Translations under genes and position numbers: made by a program
Part shown: positions 17,502 through 27,461 of the stretch, one piece after another
How the letters are laid out: the number at the start of each line of letters is the position of its first letter
Position numbering within the stretch: position 1 is the first letter of the stretch
Notes under the pieces: model-generated
What the model was told of the DNA's origin: nothing
Database searches by the model: none
The model's input: only the letters and a program-made list of their open reading frames with translations
Source of the DNA: Pseudomonadota bacterium
GTDB taxonomy: Bacteria; Pseudomonadota; Alphaproteobacteria; Rhodobacterales; Rhodobacteraceae
Length of the DNA: 64,000 bases
Assembly: GCA_021845805.1 (NCBI GenBank)
Contig: JAJZVD010000009.1
Location: forward strand, 1 to 64,000
Direction: 5' to 3'

Positions 17502-18704
17502 ATGACCGAAGCCTTCATCTGCGACTACATCCGCACCCCCATCGGCCGGTTCGGCGGCGCACTGGCCTCCGTGCGGGCCGATGACCTGGGCGCGGCGCCG
17601 CTGAAGGCGCTGATGGCGCGCAACGCGGGCGTGGACTGGGCCGCGGTGGATGACGTGATCTTCGGCTGTGCCAACCAGGCGGGCGAGGACAACCGCAACG
17701 TGGCGCGGATGTCGCTGCTGCTGGCGGGGCTGCCGCTGTCGGTGCCGGGCGCCACGCTGAACCGGCTTTGCGGGTCGGGAATGGACGCAGTGCTGACGGC
17801 CGCGCGGGCGATCCGGGCGGGCGAGGCCAGCCTGATGATCGCGGGCGGCGTCGAAAGCATGAGCCGGGCGCCCTTCGTGATGCCCAAGGCCGACAGCGCC
17901 TTTTCCCGCCACGCCGAGATCCACGACACGACCATCGGCTGGCGCTTCGTCAACCCGGTGATGAAGGCGCAATACGGCGTCGATTCGATGCCCGAGACGG
18001 GCGAGAACGTGGCCGAGGATTACCACGTCAGCCGCGCGGATCAGGATGCTTTCGCGCTGCGCAGCCAGGCCCGCGCGGCGGCGGCGCAGGCCAACGGGCG
18101 GCTGGGCCGGGAAATCGTGCCGGTCAGCATCCCCCAGCGCAAGGGCGATCCGCTGGTGGTGGACCGCGACGAACACCCCCGCGCGACCACGATCGAGGCG
18201 CTGGCCAAGCTGCCCACCCCCTTCCGCAAGGGCGGCACGGTGACGGCAGGCAACGCCAGCGGCGTGAACGATGGCGCCGCGGCGCTCGTCATCGCCTCGG
18301 AGGCGGCGGCGCGGGCACACGGGCTGACCCCCATCGCCCGCATCCTGGGCGGCGCCACCGCGGGCGTGGCCCCGCGCATCATGGGCATCGGCCCGGCCCC
18401 GGCCAGCCAGAAGCTGATGGCGCGGCTGGGCCTGACGCCCGCCGATTTCGACGTGATCGAGCTGAACGAGGCCTTCGCCAGCCAGGGTCTTGCCACCCTG
18501 CGCCTGTTGGGCATCGCGGATGACGATCCGCGGGTGAACCCCAACGGCGGGGCCATCGCGCTGGGTCATCCGCTGGGCATGTCGGGCGCCCGCATCACCG
18601 GCACCGCGGCGCTGGAACTGGCGCTGAGGGGGGGGCGGCGGTCGCTGTCCACCATGTGCATCGGCGTGGGCCAGGGCATCGCCGTGGCGCTGGAGCGCGT
18701 CTGA
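17502..18704 (+). CDS. pcaF: 3-oxoadipyl-CoA thiolase
   Basis: A 400-residue thiolase that cleaves 3-oxoadipyl-CoA with CoA to succinyl-CoA and acetyl-CoA. The catalytic residues are C90 (NRLCGSGMDA), the His of GGAIALGHPLGMSGAR and the Cys of MCIGVGQG near the C-terminus. Length 400 and the N-terminus MTEAFICDYIRTPIGRFGGALASVRADDL match PcaF/PaaJ rather than biosynthetic thiolases. It ends the pcaIJF operon. The ring-cleavage genes are not in the window. Confidence 0.94.
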   Translation: MTEAFICDYIRTPIGRFGGALASVRADDLGAAPLKALMARNAGVDWAAVDDVIFGCANQAGEDNRNVARMSLLLAGLPLSVPGATLNRLCGSGMDAVLTAARAIRAGEASLMIAGGVESMSRAPFVMPKADSAFSRHAEIHDTTIGWRFVNPVMKAQYGVDSMPETGENVAEDYHVSRADQDAFALRSQARAAAAQANGRLGREIVPVSIPQRKGDPLVVDRDEHPRATTIEALAKLPTPFRKGGTVTAGNASGVNDGAAALVIASEAAARAHGLTPIARILGGATAGVAPRIMGIGPAPASQKLMARLGLTPADFDVIELNEAFASQGLATLRLLGIADDDPRVNPNGGAIALGHPLGMSGARITGTAALELALRGGRRSLSTMCIGVGQGIAVALERV

Positions 18705-18820
18705 ACCGACGCAAGACCTCGCGGGGCGGCCGCGCGCAAGGCCTTGTGCAGCGGCCTGCCCCGAGAACCGGCATTGCGCCCGCCCTGACCCGGCGGGCCG
18801 TTTGCGTTCTGCCGCCGCCG

Positions 18821-18849
18821 TTGACAAGCGGGGCGGCCTTGGCGATGGT
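18821..18849 (+). promoter_or_regulatory. Candidate promoter of the fused beta-oxidation gene
   Basis: A perfect -35 TTGACA (18821-18826) is followed 17 bases later by GATGGT (18844-18849), a 3/6 match to -10. The inferred transcript would start about 15-20 bases before the gene. The 168-base gap after pcaF supports an independent promoter. Confidence 0.4.
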
Positions 18850-18872
18850 CGGCAAAACGTTTGAGGTTTAAA

Positions 18873-20930
18873 ATGTCTGATCCGGTCCGCCTCTCGCTTT
18901 CCGATGGCGTCGCGCTGATCACCATCGACAACCCGCCGGTCAACGTGACCTCGCGCGCGGTGCGCGAAGGGCTGGTGGCCGCGCTGGATGCCGCGGCGGC
19001 CGCGGGCGCGGGGCGCGTGGTGCTGACCGGGGCGGGGCGGGCCTTCGTGGCCGGGGCCGATGCGAAGGAATTCGACGCCGCCCCGCACCCGCCCCACCTG
19101 CCCGACATCGTGGCCCGGATCGAGGCGTCTCACATCCCCGTCGTCGCCGCGATCAACGGCGCGGCGCTGGGCGGCGGGCTGGAACTGGCGCTGGCCTGCG
19201 CCGCGCGGGTGGCAGCACCCGGTGCCACGCTTGGCCTGCCCGAGGTGACGCTGGGGGTGGTGCCGGGGGCAGGCGGCACGCAGCGCCTGCCGCGTCTGGT
19301 GGGGCTCGCCGCCGCCCTGTCGCTGATCCCCGAGGGCCGGGTGATCGGCGCGGCCGAGGCGCAGGCCATCGGCCTTGTCGATGCGCTGGCCGCCGACCCG
19401 GTTGCCGCCGCGCGCGCCCTGCCCCTGCCCGCCCGCGCGGCCACCGGCGCCCTGCCCGCCCCGGCCACCGATGCCGCGGCCCTGGCCGCAGCCCGCCAGC
19501 AGGCGGCACGGCGCAGCCCGCGCCAGATCGCGCCGCAAAAGGCCATCGACCTGATCGAGGCCGCCTGCACCCTGCCGCTGGCCGAGGGGTTGCGGCAGGA
19601 ACGCGAGACCTTCCTGGCGCTGAAGACCTCGGATCAGGCGGCGGCGCTGCGGCATGTGTTCTTTGCCGAACGCGCGGCGATGGGCCGGGGCAAGGACGGG
19701 GCCGAGGTGGGCTCGGCCGTGGTGGTGGGCGGCGGCACGATGGGGGCGGCCATCGCCTATGCGCTGGCGGGCGTCGGCCTGACGGTCGCGCTGGTGGAAA
19801 CCGATGCCGCGGCGGTGGCGCGCGCCCGCGCCAACGTCGCCCGGCTTTATGCCGAGGCCGTCAGCCGCGGAAAGGCCACCGCCGAGACCGCCGAGGCCGA
19901 GCAGGCCGCGCGCTTCCGCTTTCACATCGGCTATGACGACCTGCCTGCCGCCGACCTGGCGATCGAGGCGGTGTTCGAGGATCTGGCGGTCAAGCGGGCG
20001 GTGTTCGCCGCCCTGGACGCAGCCCTGCCCAAGACCGCGATCCTGGCCACGAACACATCCTATCTGGACGTGAACGCGATTGCCGAGGGCATCGCCAACC
20101 CGGGCCGGTTCCTGGGCCTGCATTTCTTCAGCCCCGCGCATGTGATGAAGCTGCTGGAGGTGGTCCGGGGCCGCCAGACCACGCCCGCGACGCTTGCCAC
20201 CGCGCTGCGGCTGGCCGCGCGGCTGAAGAAGATCCCCGTCCTGGCGGGGGTCTGCGACGGTTTCATCGGCAACCGCATCCTGACCCGCTATCGCCAGATC
20301 TGCGACGTAATGCTGATCGAGGGCGCGCTGCCTGCACAGGTGGATGCCGCCATGCGCGGCTTCGGCATGGCGATGGGGCCCTACGAGGTGCAGGATCTGT
20401 CGGGGCTCGACATCGCTTACGCCAACCGCAAGCGGCTGGGCTGGAAGACGAAGCCCGGCTTTCGCTACATCCCGATTGCCGACCGCATCGTCGAAGAGAC
20501 TGGGCGCCTTGGCCGCAAGACGGGGGCCGGGTGGTATGACTACGATGGCGGCAAGCCCGTCCCCTCGGCGCTGATCGACGGGATCGTCACCGACGCCTCG
20601 GCCCGCGCCGGGATCGCCCGCCGGGCCTTCACCGACGCCGAGATCGTCGAACGCGCCACCGCCGCGATGGTGGAGGAAGGCTTCCGCATCCTGACCGAAG
20701 GGATCGCCCGCCGCGCCGCCGACATCGACCTGGTGCTGGTGCATGGCTACGGCTTCCCCCGCTGGCGGGGCGGGCCGATGCACTGGGCCGCGCGGACCGG
20801 GCTGGCGGCTATCGCCGACCGGATCGCGGGCCATGCCGCGGCCGATCCGCTGTCCTGGGCGGTGCCGCCGCTGCTGGCGCAGGCCGCGGCGGAAGGCGTG
20901 CTGCCCGCCGATGCGGATGCGCGGCGCTAG
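18873..20930 (+). CDS. Fused enoyl-CoA hydratase / 3-hydroxyacyl-CoA dehydrogenase
   Basis: A 685-residue two-enzyme protein of the FadB/FadJ type. The crotonase domain (1 to about 190) keeps both catalytic glutamates, E104 (GGGLELALAC) and E124 (GLPEVTLG). The NAD-binding domain starts with GGGTMG (286-291). The dehydrogenase His is H417 in HFFSPAHVMKLLEVV. The C-terminal helical domain is complete. Its short N-terminal module and spacing suggest short- or medium-chain substrates. It follows pcaF but has its own candidate promoter. A start at ATG 18873 is preferred to a TTG at 18861. Its stop shares CTAG with the convergent amidohydrolase. Confidence 0.93.
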   Translation: MSDPVRLSLSDGVALITIDNPPVNVTSRAVREGLVAALDAAAAAGAGRVVLTGAGRAFVAGADAKEFDAAPHPPHLPDIVARIEASHIPVVAAINGAALGGGLELALACAARVAAPGATLGLPEVTLGVVPGAGGTQRLPRLVGLAAALSLIPEGRVIGAAEAQAIGLVDALAADPVAAARALPLPARAATGALPAPATDAAALAAARQQAARRSPRQIAPQKAIDLIEAACTLPLAEGLRQERETFLALKTSDQAAALRHVFFAERAAMGRGKDGAEVGSAVVVGGGTMGAAIAYALAGVGLTVALVETDAAAVARARANVARLYAEAVSRGKATAETAEAEQAARFRFHIGYDDLPAADLAIEAVFEDLAVKRAVFAALDAALPKTAILATNTSYLDVNAIAEGIANPGRFLGLHFFSPAHVMKLLEVVRGRQTTPATLATALRLAARLKKIPVLAGVCDGFIGNRILTRYRQICDVMLIEGALPAQVDAAMRGFGMAMGPYEVQDLSGLDIAYANRKRLGWKTKPGFRYIPIADRIVEETGRLGRKTGAGWYDYDGGKPVPSALIDGIVTDASARAGIARRAFTDAEIVERATAAMVEEGFRILTEGIARRAADIDLVLVHGYGFPRWRGGPMHWAARTGLAAIADRIAGHAAADPLSWAVPPLLAQAAAEGVLPADADARR

Positions 20931-22081
20931 GCGGCGCCGCGGGTCCTGACCAGCGTGGCGAACAGGCTGGCACCCACCGGCAGGATCGCATCGTCGAAGA
21001 CGAAGCCCGGGTTGTGCAGCGGCACATCGCCCGCGTGGCCCAGCGTGAAGAAGGCCCCAGGCACCACCCGCAGCAGGTCGGCCATGTCTTCCGACCCCAT
21101 GGTCAGGTCGGCATCCGCCCGCGCCTTGCCGCCCAAGAGGCCCCGCGCCGCATCGATCAGGTTGCCCGCCCGCTCGGGGTCGTTCGACAGCACGCTGAAC
21201 ACGGGGCGCAGGTCTGGCGTGATCTCGACCTCATGCGCGGCGGCAAGGCCCGCGCAGATCTGGCGGATGCGGCGCGCGATCATCTCGCCGTCGGCATCCT
21301 GGAAGAAGCGGAAGGTGCCCGACAGCCGGGCCGAGGCGGGAATCACGTTGTAGGCCGAGCCTGCCTGGAACTGCGTGACCGACACCACCGCCGGATGCGT
21401 CGGGTCCATGTTGCGCGAGACGATCTGCTGCAACTCGCCCACCAGCGCGGCGCCGATGGCGATCGGGTCGCGGCTGGCCTGCGGCATCGCCCCGTGGCTG
21501 CCCCGCCCGGCGATGTCGATGTCGAAGAAACTTGCCCCCGCCATCGCCGCACCGGGCCGCACCCGCAGTTCGGCGAAATCGAGATAGGGCGAGTTGTGCA
21601 GGCCATAAAGCTCGTCGCAGGGAAAGCGGTCGAAGAGCCCGTCCTTGAGCATGGCGCGGGCGCCGCCCAGCCCCTCTTCGGCGGGCTGGAAGATCAGCAC
21701 CGCCCGCCCCGCGAAATCGCGATGCGCCGCCAGATAGCGGGCGGCACCCAGCAGGATGGCGGTGTGCCCGTCATGCCCGCAACCGTGGAAGACGCCGGGA
21801 TTTTTCGACGCATAGGGCAGGTTCGTCTCTTCGTCCATCGGCAGGGCGTCCATGTCGGCGCGCAGGCCGATGGTGCGGCCGGGTCGGCTGCCGTCCAGCA
21901 CACCCACCACGCCGGTGCCGCCGATCCCGCGCGTCACGCTGACGCCCCAGCTTTCCAGCAGCTCCGCCACCTTCGCCGCGGTGCGGTGTTCCTGAAACCC
22001 GATTTCCGGATGCGCGTGAAAATCGCGGCGCAGCGCGGTCAGGTCGTCGGCAAAGGCTTCGATTTCGGGAAGGGCGTACAT
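20927..22081 (-). CDS. M20 family metallopeptidase / amidohydrolase
   Basis: A 384-residue hippurate hydrolase-like enzyme. Metal-site segments are clear: FHAHPEIGFQEHRTAA, HGCGHDGHTAILLGAARYLA, FQPAEEGLGGARAML and the C-terminal TLGHAG...LHNPGFVFDD. Family members cleave N-acyl or N-carbamoyl amino acids; the exact substrate is not readable. The ATG at 22081 follows GGAG by six bases. It is divergent from leuC across 286 bases. Confidence 0.93.
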   Translation of the reverse strand: MYALPEIEAFADDLTALRRDFHAHPEIGFQEHRTAAKVAELLESWGVSVTRGIGGTGVVGVLDGSRPGRTIGLRADMDALPMDEETNLPYASKNPGVFHGCGHDGHTAILLGAARYLAAHRDFAGRAVLIFQPAEEGLGGARAMLKDGLFDRFPCDELYGLHNSPYLDFAELRVRPGAAMAGASFFDIDIAGRGSHGAMPQASRDPIAIGAALVGELQQIVSRNMDPTHPAVVSVTQFQAGSAYNVIPASARLSGTFRFFQDADGEMIARRIRQICAGLAAAHEVEITPDLRPVFSVLSNDPERAGNLIDAARGLLGGKARADADLTMGSEDMADLLRVVPGAFFTLGHAGDVPLHNPGFVFDDAILPVGASLFATLVRTRGAA

Positions 22082-22367
22082 GGCGGCTCCGCTGGGCTGA
22101 TGCGGTGCCAGCTTTCCGCCCGGCGCGGCGGGCGTCAAGCCATGCGGGCAATGCCGAAGACGTGGGCCGCCAAGCCTTGCCTCCGGGGCCCCTCCCGCGG
22201 TATGACACGGCCCATGTCCCGCTTTTTCGACATCGGCGACCGCGCCCGCCTGCCCTGGCGCTTTTATGGGGCCACGTGCTCCGTACTCGCCCGACTCTGA
22301 CCGGGCGCTGCCGCGCGATGCGCGGACCCTGCCGATTTCGATACACCCCCTGACCGAGGATAGAGCC

Positions 22368-23785
<1,418 letters not shown>

Positions 23786-23786
<1 letters not shown>

Positions 23787-24391
23787 TGGACAAATTCACC
23801 AAACTGACCGGCGTCGCGGCGCCCATGCCGCTGGTCAACATCGACACCGACATGATCATCCCCAAGCAGTTCCTCAAGACCATCCAGCGGTCGGGGCTGG
23901 GGAAGAACCTGTTCGACGAGATGCGCTATGACGACCAGGGCAACGAGCGGCCGGACTTCGTGCTGAACCAGCCCGCCTATCGCCGCGCCGAGATCATCGT
24001 GGCCGGCGACAACTTCGGTTGCGGCTCGTCGCGCGAACACGCGCCCTGGGCGCTGTTGGATTTCGGTATCCGCTGCGTCATCTCGACCAGCTTCGCCGAC
24101 ATCTTCTTCAACAACTGCTTCAAGAACGGCATCCTGCCGGTCGTGCTGCCGCAAGAGGCGGTGGACGAGCTGATGGACGACGCCCGCAAGGGCGAGAACG
24201 CGCGGATCACCGTCGATCTGGAAAGCCAGACGGTGACCGGGTCGGATGGCAAGAGCTACGCGTTCGATGTCGATCCTTTCAAGAAGCACTGCCTGCTGAA
24301 CGGGCTGGACGATATCGGCCTGACGCTGGAAAAGGCCGCCGCCATCGACAGCTTCGAGGGCAAGGCAGCGACGCTGCGGCCCTGGGTCTGA
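23786..24391 (+). CDS. leuD: 3-isopropylmalate dehydratase small subunit
   Basis: A 201-residue swivelling domain subunit that pairs with LeuC. The segments [33 protein letters not shown] and [17 protein letters not shown] are diagnostic. Its start overlaps the leuC stop by one base. It is followed 20 bases later by a strong intrinsic terminator, so leuCD forms a closed transcription unit. Confidence 0.97.
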
Positions 24392-24411
24392 CCGGAAGGC
24401 CCGGACAGGCC

Positions 24412-24444
24412 AGAGGGCGCCTTTGTCAGGCGCCCTCTTTTTTT
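24412..24444 (+). terminator. Intrinsic terminator after leuCD
   Basis: A perfect 10-bp stem (AGAGGGCGCC / GGCGCCCTCT) with a 7-base loop is followed by seven Ts. It is the clearest rho-independent terminator in the window. Confidence 0.95.
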
Positions 24445-24645
24445 GCGTAAATTGATGCAAACAGGCGACAGATTCGCCCTCAAAGCGCCGCACTTTAATG
24501 ATTTTTCTAAACTCACGTTGAACGCTCACAAGAATGTGGGCAAAACTAAGGCGAGTTTGAGGCATTGCGTCACATTCGGCGCGGTCAACAAGGAACAAGG
24601 GGGCGGCATCGTACCGCCTCCGTCCGGGTTGAGGGAAGCAGATCG

Positions 24646-25482
24646 GTGATCCACAGGATTCCCGGCGCGATCGTTCGCGCCCTCTTGATCGTCATCATGC
24701 TCGCAACCCCCGCGCTGATGCTGCCGGGGGAAAGCAGCGATGCGACACAGGCGACCGTCTTCGTCGGCCTCTTCGCCGGCGCGCTGACCTTTGCCGAATA
24801 CGCCTCGACCTATCCGGGGCTGATCGAGTTCCGCTACGCGCCCCCCTTCAACCGCCTGCGGTTCCTGTCGCTGTTCTTCACCGTCTTCCTGCTGACGATG
24901 ATCTGCCGCAACCCGATCGATCCGACGCCGTTCTCGGCCTTCGTCGAGGCGGTGGGCGCCCTGATCGGCCGGGCGATCGACCTGCCCTACAGCCCGGTGC
25001 GGCTGATGACGCTGATGCTGCCGGCCGATACCTCGGCCGCGCATCTGGACCTGGTTCGCACCGCGGCGGGGATGGCCTATCTGATCTCACTGGTGATGCT
25101 GGCGATCTTCGTGGTGGTGCTGAAGCTGTTCCGGTGGCCTGCGAACCACGGCGCCTTCAACGTCTGGGTCAACCTGCCCACCTTCGACCCGACCGCGGGC
25201 GGCGACGTGGTGACGCGGCTGGAACGCGACGCGCGGTTCAACATCGCGCTGGGGTTCCTGTTGCCGTTCCTTGTACCCGCGGTGGTCAAGGCCTCGTCGA
25301 CCTCCTTCCAGCCGATCACCTTCGAAAGCGCGCAGACCCTGATCTGGACGGTGGCGGCCTGGGCCTTCCTGCCGGCAAGCCTGTTCATGCGCGGCATCGC
25401 CATGGGCCGCATCGCCGACATGATCCGCGAGCGGCGGCGCCAGAACGCCGAGGGCGAGGACGGCGCCTTTCAGGCGATCTGA
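24646..25482 (+). CDS. Integral membrane protein of unknown function
   Basis: A 278-residue protein with about six hydrophobic segments (roughly residues 6-24, 35-55, 68-86, 140-162, 200-217 and 235-255). The C-terminal tail is cytoplasmic-looking and charged. No family is recognised. The start is GTG at 24646 with GAGGGA ten bases upstream. The frame stays open for 27 more codons but that part is basic and unlikely. I recall a similar gene close to leuCD in other Rhodobacteraceae, which hints at conserved synteny. It is convergent with the SDR gene. Confidence 0.72.
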   Translation: MIHRIPGAIVRALLIVIMLATPALMLPGESSDATQATVFVGLFAGALTFAEYASTYPGLIEFRYAPPFNRLRFLSLFFTVFLLTMICRNPIDPTPFSAFVEAVGALIGRAIDLPYSPVRLMTLMLPADTSAAHLDLVRTAAGMAYLISLVMLAIFVVVLKLFRWPANHGAFNVWVNLPTFDPTAGGDVVTRLERDARFNIALGFLLPFLVPAVVKASSTSFQPITFESAQTLIWTVAAWAFLPASLFMRGIAMGRIADMIRERRRQNAEGEDGAFQAI

Positions 25483-25487
25483 ACCGC

Positions 25488-26390
25488 TCAGGCGGCGCGC
25501 AGCCCCCCTTGCCCCCCGGCCAGCACGGCCAGTTCCTCGGTCACGATCCGGCTAAGCGGGGTTGCCGCGAAACCGGGCAGCAGGCGGTGGAACTTGTCGC
25601 CCGCCATCCGGTGCGGCAGATCATGCAGGTAGCGCATCTCAAGCAGTTCGCGCGAGAGTTCGTGGAAGGGCGCGGCCAGCCGCAGCAGCAGCCAAGGGAA
25701 CCGTGCCAGCGCCGGGCGCCTGCCGGTCTGCGCCGCGATCTCGGCGCGCAGATCCTCGATCGAGAAGGTCAGACCCGGCATGTTCACCTCTTCAAACGGG
25801 GCCAGCGCGGCGCGCCGTTCGGCCAGCGCGACGGCGGCGCGCGCCATGTCGGGCAGATAGGCATAGGCGCGCGGCGCGGTGGGGGTGCCGGTGGCCATCA
25901 TCTTCCCGCGGGCGATCCGCCGCAGCACCAGCATGTCCAACAGCGTCCCGGGATTGCCCGGATCAAGGAAATCGCCGCCGCGCAGCAGGATGACACGCAG
26001 CCCGTCCTCGTCCACCGCGCGTCGGTAGGCGGCCTCCATCTCGGACCGGATGCGGCTCTTGCGGGCGGTGAAGCGGTGCGGGGTCTCCTCGTGCCAGGGC
26101 CCGGGGGTGTCGCCGTAGACATAAACGGTGCCCGGCACCAGAAGGGTGGCGCCGCTGGATCTGGCGGCGGCGATCACCTGCGCGGTGATCCGCGGAATCA
26201 GTACCGGCCAGTTGTGATACATGGGCGGGTTCAGCCCGTTCACGATTACGTCGCAACCCTCTGCCGCGGCGCCCATGTCGGTGCCACGGTGATAGCGGCG
26301 GACGGTCCAGCCCGCGGCGGCGAAGGCCCGCGCGGCATGGCGGCCAAAGTTGCCGGACGTACCGGCGATCAGAACGGTCCCGGGGGTCAT
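25488..26390 (-). CDS. NAD(P)-dependent epimerase/dehydratase-like SDR
   Basis: A 300-residue extended short-chain dehydrogenase. The nucleotide loop is AGTSGNFGRHAARAF (starting near residue 8). NGLNPPMYHNW, VPGTVYVYGDTPGPWHEETP and the later AYLPDMARAAVALAE follow the NAD-dependent epimerase pattern. The usual YxxxK pair is not clear, so catalysis may be altered. The second ATG (26390) is chosen because GAGGAG sits six bases before it; the first ATG (26396) abuts the same motif. It is divergent from a LysR gene that probably regulates it. Confidence 0.8.
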   Translation of the reverse strand: MTPGTVLIAGTSGNFGRHAARAFAAAGWTVRRYHRGTDMGAAAEGCDVIVNGLNPPMYHNWPVLIPRITAQVIAAARSSGATLLVPGTVYVYGDTPGPWHEETPHRFTARKSRIRSEMEAAYRRAVDEDGLRVILLRGGDFLDPGNPGTLLDMLVLRRIARGKMMATGTPTAPRAYAYLPDMARAAVALAERRAALAPFEEVNMPGLTFSIEDLRAEIAAQTGRRPALARFPWLLLRLAAPFHELSRELLEMRYLHDLPHRMAGDKFHRLLPGFAATPLSRIVTEELAVLAGGQGGLRAA

Positions 26391-26451
26391 CTGCATCTCC
26401 TCTGCGCTGGGCGACCGGGGTGGTCGCCGATGCGGTCAGGATCGGCCATGC

Positions 26452-26470
26452 CGAATTGAATTGAAATTCG
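26452..26470. promoter_or_regulatory. Inverted repeat CGAATT-N7-AATTCG in SDR/LysR gap
   Basis: A perfect 6+7+6 inverted repeat lies in the AT-rich part of the 107-base divergent region, about 62 bases from the SDR start. Its size and place fit a LysR-type recognition site. Confidence 0.5.
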
Positions 26471-26487
26471 CCATATCTGAATATATT
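26461..26487 (+). promoter_or_regulatory. Candidate promoter of the LysR gene
   Basis: TTGAAA (26461-26466) and TATATT (26482-26487) are separated by 15 bases. The implied transcript start, near 26494, would be only a few bases before the ATG at 26498, so the message may be nearly leaderless. Confidence 0.45.
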
Positions 26488-26509
26488 CCATTCATTAATG
26501 AATGGAATA
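26484..26509. repeat. Perfect 26-bp palindrome over the LysR start codon
   Basis: The palindrome is centred between 26496 and 26497, with a core of CATTCATTAATGAATG. All 13 base pairs match. It begins inside the candidate -10, ends in codon 4 of the LysR gene and contains its ATG. A role as an autorepression site or an mRNA hairpin is inferred. Confidence 0.8.
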
Positions 26510-27406
26510 GAGGAACTCGACTGGTCGCTGATCCGCGCGCTTCTGGCTGTTGCCGAGGCGGGCTCGCTGTCGGCCGCGGCGCGGGCCTGCGGGATCAGCC
26601 AGCCGACCCTGGGCCGCCAGGTCGCGGCGGCCGAACGGGCGCTGGGCATCGCCGTCTTCCGCCGCCACCGACTGGGGCTGGAGCTGACCGAGGCGGGCGC
26701 CGCCCTGATCGGCCCCGCGCGCGAGATGCAGGCCGCCGCCGCGCGGCTGATGCTGGCAGCGGCGGGCAGGGCCAGCCGCCTTGAGGGCACCGTGCGCATC
26801 ACTGCCAGCGTGGCGATCTCGCAGCGGGTGCTGCCGCCCCTGCTGGCCCGGCTCCGGCGGGAGGAACCGGGGATCGAGCTGGAACTGCACCCCAGCGACG
26901 ATAGCGACAACCTGCTGTACCGCGAGGCCGACATCGCGCTGCGGATGTACCGCCCCGAACAGCTTGACGTGGTGACGTGCGCGATCGGAGAGATCCCGCT
27001 GGGCCTTTTTGCCGCCGAAAGCTACCTGGCGCGTCGCGGCCGCCCCGCCAGCGTCGAGGATCTGTTCACCCATGACTGGGTCGGACTTGACCGCAGCGAC
27101 ATGCTGATCCGCGGGCTTCGCGCCATGGGTCGGCCGGTCAGCCGCGGCTTCTTCGGCATCCGCTGCGACGACCAGCAGGTCTACTGGCGGCTGGTCGAGG
27201 AAGGTGCCGGGATCGGCATCTTCCAGCGCCCGCTTGCCCGCCGCCAGACCGGGCTGGTCGAGCTGTTCCCCGACCTGCCGCTGCCCCGGCTGCCGCTGTG
27301 GCTGGCCGCGCATCAGGCCCTGCGCCAGACCCCCCGCATCCGCCGGGTCTGGGATTTTCTGGCCGCAGAGCTGCCGGACGCCTGTGGAACAAGGGCCCCC
27401 GCTTGA
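26498..27406 (+). CDS. LysR family transcriptional regulator
   Basis: A 302-residue regulator. The helix-turn-helix is at residues 8-66 (LDWSLIRALLAVAEAGSLSAAARACGISQPTLGRQVAAAERALG). The effector domain follows from about 95. The ATG at 26498 is the only suitable start. It has no Shine-Dalgarno sequence and lies inside a perfect palindrome. It is divergent from the SDR gene, its likely target, and lies 55 bases before leuB on the same strand. Confidence 0.88.
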   Translation: MNGIEELDWSLIRALLAVAEAGSLSAAARACGISQPTLGRQVAAAERALGIAVFRRHRLGLELTEAGAALIGPAREMQAAAARLMLAAAGRASRLEGTVRITASVAISQRVLPPLLARLRREEPGIELELHPSDDSDNLLYREADIALRMYRPEQLDVVTCAIGEIPLGLFAAESYLARRGRPASVEDLFTHDWVGLDRSDMLIRGLRAMGRPVSRGFFGIRCDDQQVYWRLVEEGAGIGIFQRPLARRQTGLVELFPDLPLPRLPLWLAAHQALRQTPRIRRVWDFLAAELPDACGTRAPA

Positions 27407-27461
27407 CCCTCTGGGGGCGAAGGGCTAGGCGGAACGGGTCATTTCACGGAGCGGTCCATCC

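Noticed and set aside
22202-22300. 32-residue frame upstream of leuC considered as a leucine attenuator leader
   Set aside because: It contains only three leucines, none in tandem, and no terminator/antiterminator pair is visible before leuC.
24445-24645. Possible SAM-II or other known riboswitch before the membrane-protein gene
   Set aside because: Inverted repeats exist, but I could not match any conserved riboswitch core. It is kept only as an unexplained leader.
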